Below are positions 25,230 to 29,978 of a stretch of DNA of 29,978 bases, piece after piece. The notes under the pieces are model-generated. The model had not been told where the DNA came from. It ran no database searches and saw only the letters and a program-made list of their open reading frames with translations. The stretch is from MADRE2 sp964397015 (GTDB lineage Bacteria; Desulfobacterota; Desulfobacteria; Desulfobacterales; Desulfobacteraceae), in contig CAYNHL010000034.1 of NCBI GenBank assembly GCA_964397015.1, positions 1-29,978 of the forward strand, written 5' to 3'. The translations under genes were made by a program, and so were the position numbers. Numbering within the stretch: position 1 is the stretch's first letter; the number at the start of each line of letters is the position of its first letter.

Positions 25230-25796
25230 TCATCTAACCCTTATCCATCTGCGAACGTTAAACCAGTGTTTCATTCTTTCTTCCGACCTTATCTTCAGCC
25301 CCCATCGGTTAATGAACAGCTTGTTTGGGTATGCTTTATTTATGGCACTTGAATTGGACAGTGCCCAAATGCTCTGATTGGAGTAGGATGTCTCCCCGGC
25401 TGCTTTCTTGGATACCCCCTGTTTGACAAGCTTATTGTATAGGTGACGTCTTCTCTTTTGTTGGTAAACAAAACGCGCCCTCAAGCGCCTTCTGATGTAG
25501 GCTTCGATCACACGGAACTGATATGGGTATTGGGTCATCAGGCAGTAGCATGACCATCCCATATACCAGCTGTTGATACGATCCACCGTCTTTTCCAGAG
25601 ACAGAAACGTGCCGCGCGGCGTCAATTCTCTGATCTTCTGCCTGGCCCGTCTCATCGATTCGACCGATATGGCTATGGTCCCTCGGATGACCGTCATGCC
25701 CAGGAATTTAATATCCTGAGATCTGCCTACCTTGCTTTTGTCCCAGTTGATCTTCAGCTTGAGTTTGCTTTCAATGAACCGGCTGATACTGTCCAT
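25230..25796 (-). pseudogene. ltrA: Group II intron maturase, C-terminal fragment (X/maturase domain)
   Basis: 188 aa open frame. It starts inside the reverse transcriptase thumb (SISRFIESKLKLKINWDKSK, VGRSQDIKFLGMTV) and contains the group II maturase-specific domain (INSWYMGWSCYCL, FRVIEAYIRRRLRARFVYQQKRRR, GLKIRSEERMKHW). The YADD catalytic motif that should precede it is missing. The frame upstream (A-N-R-V-M) also matches the family, so the native protein extended further. It cannot be an active reverse transcriptase. Confidence 0.85.
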
Positions 25797-25806
25797 AACC
25801 CGGTTC

Positions 25807-25992
25807 GCTGCCTTGTACAGTTCCTTCCTGAGTCAGTTGGAATGTACCATTCACCATGACTCCGCTTCTGAGTATCATCCCGATCAAACGTAGAATCCGC
25901 TTGTCTGTGACCTGGCCTGACAAAAGATAAATGAGCCGGTCATGATTTACCCGGTCGAAAAACTTGGATAAATCAATGTTGCGTGCACGACC
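25807..25992 (-). pseudogene. Group II intron reverse transcriptase, internal fragment (fingers region)
   Basis: A second piece of the same protein in another frame, too broken to appear as a long open frame: NIDLSKFFDRVNHDRLIYLL, VTDKRILRLIGMIL, RSGVMVNGTFQLTQEGTVQGS. In intact maturases EGTxQGSPLSPLL leads into the YADD motif. Here EGTVQGS joins directly to the ANRVMDSI segment of the C-terminal fragment with a frame change, so roughly 60-80 residues holding the active site are deleted. The N-terminal part before NIDLSK is missing too. Confidence 0.8.
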
Positions 25993-26435
25993 CTGTCGCG
26001 CGCACAGGGGACCCCGAGGAGGCGAACACCCTTGTCACTTTACGTCAGTTTTATCCTCAAATACGTCACCGCATTTTCATCGGCTGCCGCTTTTACGCCT
26101 ACTATGGCTTCGTCTGAAAACCCTCTGTCCGTAGCGGCTACATTACTGCTCCGCTTAGGGCTTGGCTGTCGCAGTTACAACGGCCCGGATCAGACGGCTT
26201 GTCACCGGGTAAGATCACACACTTTCATTGCCCACCCACCTCCTATACCCTGCGGAATTATGGAAAGGATTTCGGGCTTCCTTCAGATCCCTCATTGGCT
26301 TCCTTTCACCAGTTGTCCCCTCTTCGGGCAGATCCAGAAAGTTTCTTCGGGCACCCTTGCCTCCGTCTATACATTCCCTCCTTTCAAAGCTGTCGTTGGA
26401 CTCTCACCAACAAGTTTGTGACCATGCCGGTCGCA

Positions 26436-26468
26436 CCACATCCGTAAGTGAAATTTTTACGGATGTGG
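26436..26468. repeat. Perfect 12-bp inverted repeat at the intron/lysC junction
   Basis: CCACATCCGTAA (26436-26447), 9-base loop, TTACGGATGTGG (26457-26468). The right arm is part of the conserved lysC codons for F-T-D-V-D. The left arm ends exactly at the inferred intron 5' end. Class C group II introns are known to insert next to terminator-like hairpins. Confidence 0.8.
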
Positions 26469-27158
26469 ACGGGGTCTACCACGGATCCCAGGATCTGTCA
26501 TAAAGCCAGAAAAATTAAACAAATTTCATATGAAGAAATGGTTGAAATGGCAATTCTTGGTGTAAAAGTTCTCCAGATTCGATCGGTTGAATTTACCAAA
26601 AAATTCAATGTGCCCTTTCATGTCAGATCATCATTCAATGAAGAGGAGGGGACAATGGTAGTCAATGAAAGCAATGTCATGGAAAGTATTGTGGTATCCG
26701 GGGTCACCTGCGATATGAACGAGGCCAGGATTACCCTGAAACGGGTCCTGGATCAGCCCGGTATATCCGCTAAAATATTTACGCCACTGGCTGAGGCTGA
26801 AATCAGCGTGGACATGATTATCCAGAATACCCGGTCCGGCGGAGAAACCGATCTTACGTTCACGGTCACCAAGGATGATTTTAAAAAAGCAGTGGAAATC
26901 ACCACTGAAGTCGGAAAGGAAATCGGGGCATCGGAAATCCTGACCGCCGATGATATTGCCAAGGTCTCGGTCATCGGGCTCGGCATGAAAACCCATTCGG
27001 GTGTTGCCGCCACCATGTTCAAGGCACTGGCTTCCGAGAATATCAACATCCGCCTGATCAGCACCTCGGAAATCCGCATTTCCTACGTCATCACCACCAA
27101 GTATGCCGAACTGGCCGTCCAGACCCTTCACACGGCATTCGGCCTGGATCAGGACTGA
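26450..27158 (+). pseudogene. lysC: Aspartokinase (lysC), truncated and frameshifted C-terminal half
   Basis: The sequence opens with EIFTDVDGVY in one frame and continues TTDPRICHKARKIKQISYEEM in another. Normal aspartokinases read DVDGVYTTDPR, so two bases are lost near 26480. The rest is intact: ELA-like MAILGVKVLQIRSVEF, VPFHVRSSF, then two ACT domains (VVSGVTCDMNEARITLK...; VSVIGLGMKTHSGVAATMFKALASENINIRLISTSEIRISYVI). The first roughly 170 residues, with the kinase KYGGTS motif and most of the ATP/aspartate site, are absent and replaced by the intron on the opposite strand. An internal ATG at 26655 with AGGAGGGG just upstream could still give a regulatory-domain-only protein. It converges with pyrF, overlapping it by a few bases. 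Confidence 0.85.
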
Positions 27159-27880
27159 TCATTCAATACCGCTTCAATTTCTTCAAGAATCCGGGCTGCC
27201 GCACCCGCAGGGTCTGCAGCCTCTTTAATGGGACGTCCTATCACCAGAAGGTCACTGCCTTTTGAAATGGCTTCTGCCGGGGTCGTCACCCGCTTCTGGT
27301 CATCCCCGGCAATCAATGAAAATTCAGGCCGGATACCGGGCGTCACGGCCAGGAATAACGGGCCGAACCGTGCTTTGATTTTTTCCACTTCCCTTCCCGA
27401 ACAGATCACCCCGCTGCATCCGGCATCAAAGGCCATGCCTGCCCGTTTCACGACCAGTTCATCCGGATGGCTGCAATATTCCTCCCTGAAACCGCCTTGC
27501 CGGACACAGTCGGCATCATTATCCGTCAGCAGCGTTACGCCCAGCACCCCGGTTTTCCCCTGCCCGCCCCTGACCGCGGATTCCAGCATCTGTTGTGAAG
27601 ATGCGCAGTGAACAGTGACCCAATCCACCCCGAGGCCGGCCACCTGCTGCATGGCCCGTTCCACAGTTTTTGATATGTCATGCAGTTTCAAATCCAGGAA
27701 AATCCCGGCATCACTGTTGTCCTTCACCATCTGGACAATTGACGGCCCCTGGCCGATAAACAGCTCCAGGCCGATCTTGAACACGCCGACCTTCCCGGCC
27801 AGTAACCGGACAAACCGTTGGGCCTCCTGGATGGTGGACACATCCAGCGGAAATGCAAGATAATCCTTCGCACTTTTCAT
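27149..27880 (-). CDS. pyrF: Orotidine 5'-phosphate decarboxylase
   Basis: Last step of de novo UMP synthesis. 243 aa from the ATG at 27880 (AGGA about 9 bases upstream; the frame extends to 27943 but the family begins at DYLAFPLDV). The catalytic DLKLHDI segment is present, as are FPLDVS near the start, VTVHCASS, VLGVTLLTD, VTPGIRPE, and the C-terminal phosphate-binding DLLVIGRPI. All are intact. It follows the RhuM-Fic gene on the same strand by 44 bases and overlaps the end of the lysC remnant. Confidence 0.96.
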   Translation of the reverse strand: MKSAKDYLAFPLDVSTIQEAQRFVRLLAGKVGVFKIGLELFIGQGPSIVQMVKDNSDAGIFLDLKLHDISKTVERAMQQVAGLGVDWVTVHCASSQQMLESAVRGGQGKTGVLGVTLLTDNDADCVRQGGFREEYCSHPDELVVKRAGMAFDAGCSGVICSGREVEKIKARFGPLFLAVTPGIRPEFSLIAGDDQKRVTTPAEAISKGSDLLVIGRPIKEAADPAGAAARILEEIEAVLNDQS

Positions 27881-27924
27881 AATTGTATCCTGTAATCGGT
27901 TGTTGCTGAAATGCTCTCGTATTG

Positions 27925-28926
27925 TTAAGTTCCGTGTTCCCACAATAAATTCATTATCAATTTAATCAATGTTTCTTTTTGCTTTGGATCAGACTCGGCC
28001 ACCAGCAATGTTAAGGCCGCAAGCCCGGTATCATTGATGACAGGCAACCCATTCTGTCTTATCAGGCGGCCGTTGCGGTGAAGAAAATCCACAAATAGAA
28101 AAGCCCCGCTGCGTTTGTTGCCGTCAGTAAAGGGATGATTTTTCACCACAAAATATAACAGATGGGCAGCTTTGCTTTCAACCGTCGGATAGGCCGGCTC
28201 TCCAAATGCGCTCTGTTCAAGATTCCCGAAGATGGCATCCATGCTGTCCGGCCGGGACATATTGGCAAACAGCCCTGAGGCTTCGCCTTTTGCCATCAAC
28301 TGCTTTTTCAGCTCAAGGATGGATGCCATTGCTGCTTCAGGTGTTGGAAGGGTCCCGCCCGGTTTTCCTCCCGGTTCTTTGAGCAAGCCCTCGTCATACT
28401 GCTGAAGCCACAGGAAAGTCCGGGTATACCGGCCCATGATATCCACCAGCCCCCGCCCCATGTCCGTTGCAAGGGCCGGCGATTGGGCTGCCTTTTGAAT
28501 CAGGGCAATGGCCTGCTTCAACTCTTCGGCATTCTGTTCAAAACGCTTCTGATTGAGGGTATAGCCCTGTACCAGATACTCCCGCAGCCGTTGCGTGGCC
28601 CATATCCGGAACTGCACACCCCGTTTTGAATTCACCCGATACCCCACCGAGATCACGGCATCCAGATTGTAATGCTTGAGTTTCCGTTTGACCCGGCGAT
28701 CGCCTTCCATTCGAACGACTAAGAAATCCTTAGCAGTTGAATCCTGATCCAGCTCCCCGGTCTTATAGATGTTTCTCAGATGCATCAGCACATTCTCAGG
28801 TGTGGTGTTAAACACTTCCCCCATCTGGCGCTGGGTCAGCCAGACCGTCTCTTTTTCAAACCGGACATCCACACAGGCTTCCCCGTCCAGACTCTGATAA
28901 ATCTGAATGCTGCTGTCTTCTATCAT
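27925..28926 (-). CDS. RhuM-type / Fic-Doc fusion protein
   Basis: 333 aa. The N-terminal about 120 residues match the RhuM (virulence protein, DNA-binding-like) type: VWLTQRQMGEVFNTTPENVLMHLRNIYKTGEL, KHYNLDAVISVGYRVNSKRGVQFRIWATQRL. The C-terminal part is a Fic/Doc domain with its motif HPFTDGNKRSG at H264. Canonical AMP-transferring Fic proteins read HPFxxGNGR. The GNKR form here is closer to Doc toxins, which phosphorylate EF-Tu. The target is unknown. No small antitoxin gene is visible beside it. Such genes travel in variable regions, which fits the intron and broken lysC nearby. It may be co-transcribed with pyrF. Confidence 0.88.
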   Translation of the reverse strand: MIEDSSIQIYQSLDGEACVDVRFEKETVWLTQRQMGEVFNTTPENVLMHLRNIYKTGELDQDSTAKDFLVVRMEGDRRVKRKLKHYNLDAVISVGYRVNSKRGVQFRIWATQRLREYLVQGYTLNQKRFEQNAEELKQAIALIQKAAQSPALATDMGRGLVDIMGRYTRTFLWLQQYDEGLLKEPGGKPGGTLPTPEAAMASILELKKQLMAKGEASGLFANMSRPDSMDAIFGNLEQSAFGEPAYPTVESKAAHLLYFVVKNHPFTDGNKRSGAFLFVDFLHRNGRLIRQNGLPVINDTGLAALTLLVAESDPKQKETLIKLIMNLLWEHGT

Positions 28927-28954
28927 AGGTTCATCTTTTTATCATTCCAGTTGA

Positions 28955-29978
28955 TTATTCCCTGTTTTCACTGTTTTCCCAGGTTATCCCGGCTTTCACC
29001 TCATCCAGAAGAAATCTTGCACCCTGGTTATCTGACGGATTCAGCCAGAGCATCCGGTTAAAGATACGTTCAGCTTCGCCAAAACGACCCAGGCGCCACA
29101 GACACAATCCATAACCCTGCATACAGCGCAGATCAGCCTGGCACAGGTCCATTAAAATCTGTCGGGCTTCTGCTTTTTCCCCGGCATGCATAAAATCGGC
29201 CGCCTGACAGATGGGGTCATTAAAGGGATCACCCGGTGATCCACCGGGCAGTACCTGCTCCATCTCGAACATGGGGCGGGTCCCCATATCCATAATGGGT
29301 CGGGCCCACTCTGCCAAAGGCTCATCTTCTTCTCCCCAATCGTGTTCCCGGGGATCCCAGATTCCCATGTCTGCAAGGCCAAGGGGCACAAGTTTCAGGG
29401 CCTGAACATCCAGACGGGCAGATTCGATCTCTCCTGAAAGATAAGGATGCCCGCCATAGCGCCACTGCTTTTTTGGAGTGACAGTGACAATATTGCCCGG
29501 CACTTCATCATAAACCGCTGCTGCACGCAGTGTAATGATCCTGTCGCTATCCAGCAACCGGCACCGGGCGGTTAGCTCCTTAACCGAAAGTATAACCAGT
29601 TCAACCGATTTGCTCAAATCAATGTCATCACCGGTTGCCTTATGGTGCCGCCCGGGTTGTGAGGCAACCTGATCCTCAGCACATAAAGGGTCCAGACCAA
29701 GCCATTTGCGGTAGCCAGCAATAACCTGTCCGCCTGCAAAAACCCTGGGAAACATGACCTCACTCAGCGCAATCACATGGTCTGAACCATCTTCACGGCG
29801 GATTCCGGCCGTCAATCCGCGGCGGGCATTACCGGTGTACTCAATGGCTGTGACCGAAATCGGTTCCCCGATAACAAAGCCATCGGCCGGCAGCCTGACA
29901 TTATCTTCCAGGAGCTGCACAAAAACCCGGAACACCTCATCGTCACCAGATGTTTTTGTTAAGATCTGCTCAATTTTT
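28955..29978 (-). CDS. Unrecognised TPR-like protein, start outside window
   Basis: At least 340 aa; the frame stays open to the right edge (a GTG at 29935 is probably internal), so the N-terminus is missing. No signal or membrane segment is seen. The N-terminal two thirds matches no family I can name. A variable acidic/proline stretch follows (DPREHDWGEEDEPLAEW). The last about 80 residues form TPR-like helices: ICQAADFMHAGEKAEARQIL, GYGLCLWRLGRFGEAERIF, MLWLNPSDNQGARFLL. The spacing between ADLRC and MQGYGLCLW looks short by roughly one TPR unit compared with related proteins I recall, suggesting an internal in-frame deletion. It ends 28 bases before the RhuM-Fic gene on the same strand. 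Confidence 0.7.
   Translation of the reverse strand, partial: KIEQILTKTSGDDEVFRVFVQLLEDNVRLPADGFVIGEPISVTAIEYTGNARRGLTAGIRREDGSDHVIALSEVMFPRVFAGGQVIAGYRKWLGLDPLCAEDQVASQPGRHHKATGDDIDLSKSVELVILSVKELTARCRLLDSDRIITLRAAAVYDEVPGNIVTVTPKKQWRYGGHPYLSGEIESARLDVQALKLVPLGLADMGIWDPREHDWGEEDEPLAEWARPIMDMGTRPMFEMEQVLPGGSPGDPFNDPICQAADFMHAGEKAEARQILMDLCQADLRCMQGYGLCLWRLGRFGEAERIFNRMLWLNPSDNQGARFLLDEVKAGITWENSENRE

Larger units (their letters stand above)
25159..26436 (-). mobile_element. Degenerate group II intron (bacterial class C-like)
   Basis: Read on the - strand it begins GTGCGACCGGCATGGTCAC, a typical group II 5' end (GUGYG), at 26436. It ends with domain V (25199-25228), a domain VI-like hairpin GGGAGTCGATGGACTCCC (25171-25188), and CTGACCCGAC at 25159. 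The length is about 1.28 kb against roughly 1.8-2 kb for intact elements. The difference is explained by losses inside the encoded maturase. About 430 bases at the 5' end (26000-26436) hold the RNA domains and no gene. Calling class C rests on the ORF type, the short 3' end and the adjoining inverted repeat. The boundaries are inferred from consensus ends, not from a known empty site. Confidence 0.8.

Noticed and set aside
26032..26503. Overlapping + strand open frames of 80-130 codons across the intron 5' region
   Set aside because: They lie antisense to the group II intron RNA domains, show no protein family features, and are commonly mis-annotated as proteins in such introns. Only the end of one (EIFTDVDGVY) is real, as part of lysC.
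1..29978. CRISPR array, tRNA or rRNA genes
   Set aside because: No regularly spaced repeats, no cloverleaf-like segments with CCA-adjacent T-arm signatures, and no rRNA-like stretches were seen; nearly all sequence is accounted for by genes.

Overview
The window looks like chromosomal DNA of an anaerobic bacterium, most likely a sulfate reducer of the Desulfobacterota (Desulfobacteraceae-like). The reasons are a four-part 2-oxoacid:acceptor oxidoreductase operon, a cobamide salvage/remodelling operon with a CbiR-like enzyme, an archaeal-type prolyl-tRNA synthetase, a trxA-trxB-bamD operon and many 4-nt ATGA gene overlaps. This assignment is inference; there is no rRNA or other taxonomic marker. 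Both edges cut genes: a DAHP synthase on the left and an unrecognised TPR-like protein on the right.

Left part (1-7472). On the + strand, aroF-type DAHP synthase and aroB overlap and catalyse the first two shikimate steps. They face a secreted or membrane-anchored Sel1/SUMF1 protein on the - strand. A consensus sigma-70 promoter then drives trxA-trxB-bamD, followed by rpmB. A bifunctional Rel/SpoT-family (p)ppGpp enzyme converges on rpmB from the - strand.

Middle left (7482-15321, - strand). One tightly packed co-directional block runs cobU, radical SAM protein, cobS, cobD (threonine-phosphate decarboxylase), cbiB, cbiR, ispG, proS and on into rel. The first six genes are the cobamide lower-loop assembly and remodelling module. 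CbiR-type cleavage would yield a cobinamide-type precursor, CbiB and CobD attach the aminopropanol linker, CobU activates it, and CobS joins the new lower ligand. The radical SAM protein is an unexplained member. No cobalamin riboswitch was seen upstream.

Middle right (15322-25011). A 92-residue orphan protein is followed by two tandem paralogues of identical length (397 aa). They have a GAF-PAS-HisKA layout but no ATP-binding kinase domain. They diverge from a GAF/AAA+/Fis sigma-54 activator, with inverted repeats between them. Then comes a - strand operon for a 2-oxoacid oxidoreductase: gamma, a GltD-like flavoprotein fused to a 2[4Fe-4S] delta domain, alpha, beta. An XRE-cupin regulator lies directly upstream, and palindromes sit around the operon promoter.

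Right part (25012-29978) is the disturbed region. A decayed group II intron (about 1.28 kb, - strand) has recognisable ends and domain V, but its reverse transcriptase has lost the catalytic core. It abuts the truncated and frameshifted C-terminal half of an aspartokinase gene (lysC) at a perfect 12-bp inverted repeat. Beyond it are pyrF, a RhuM-Fic/Doc fusion protein, and a TPR-like gene that appears to carry an internal in-frame deletion. This is the most unusual part of the window.
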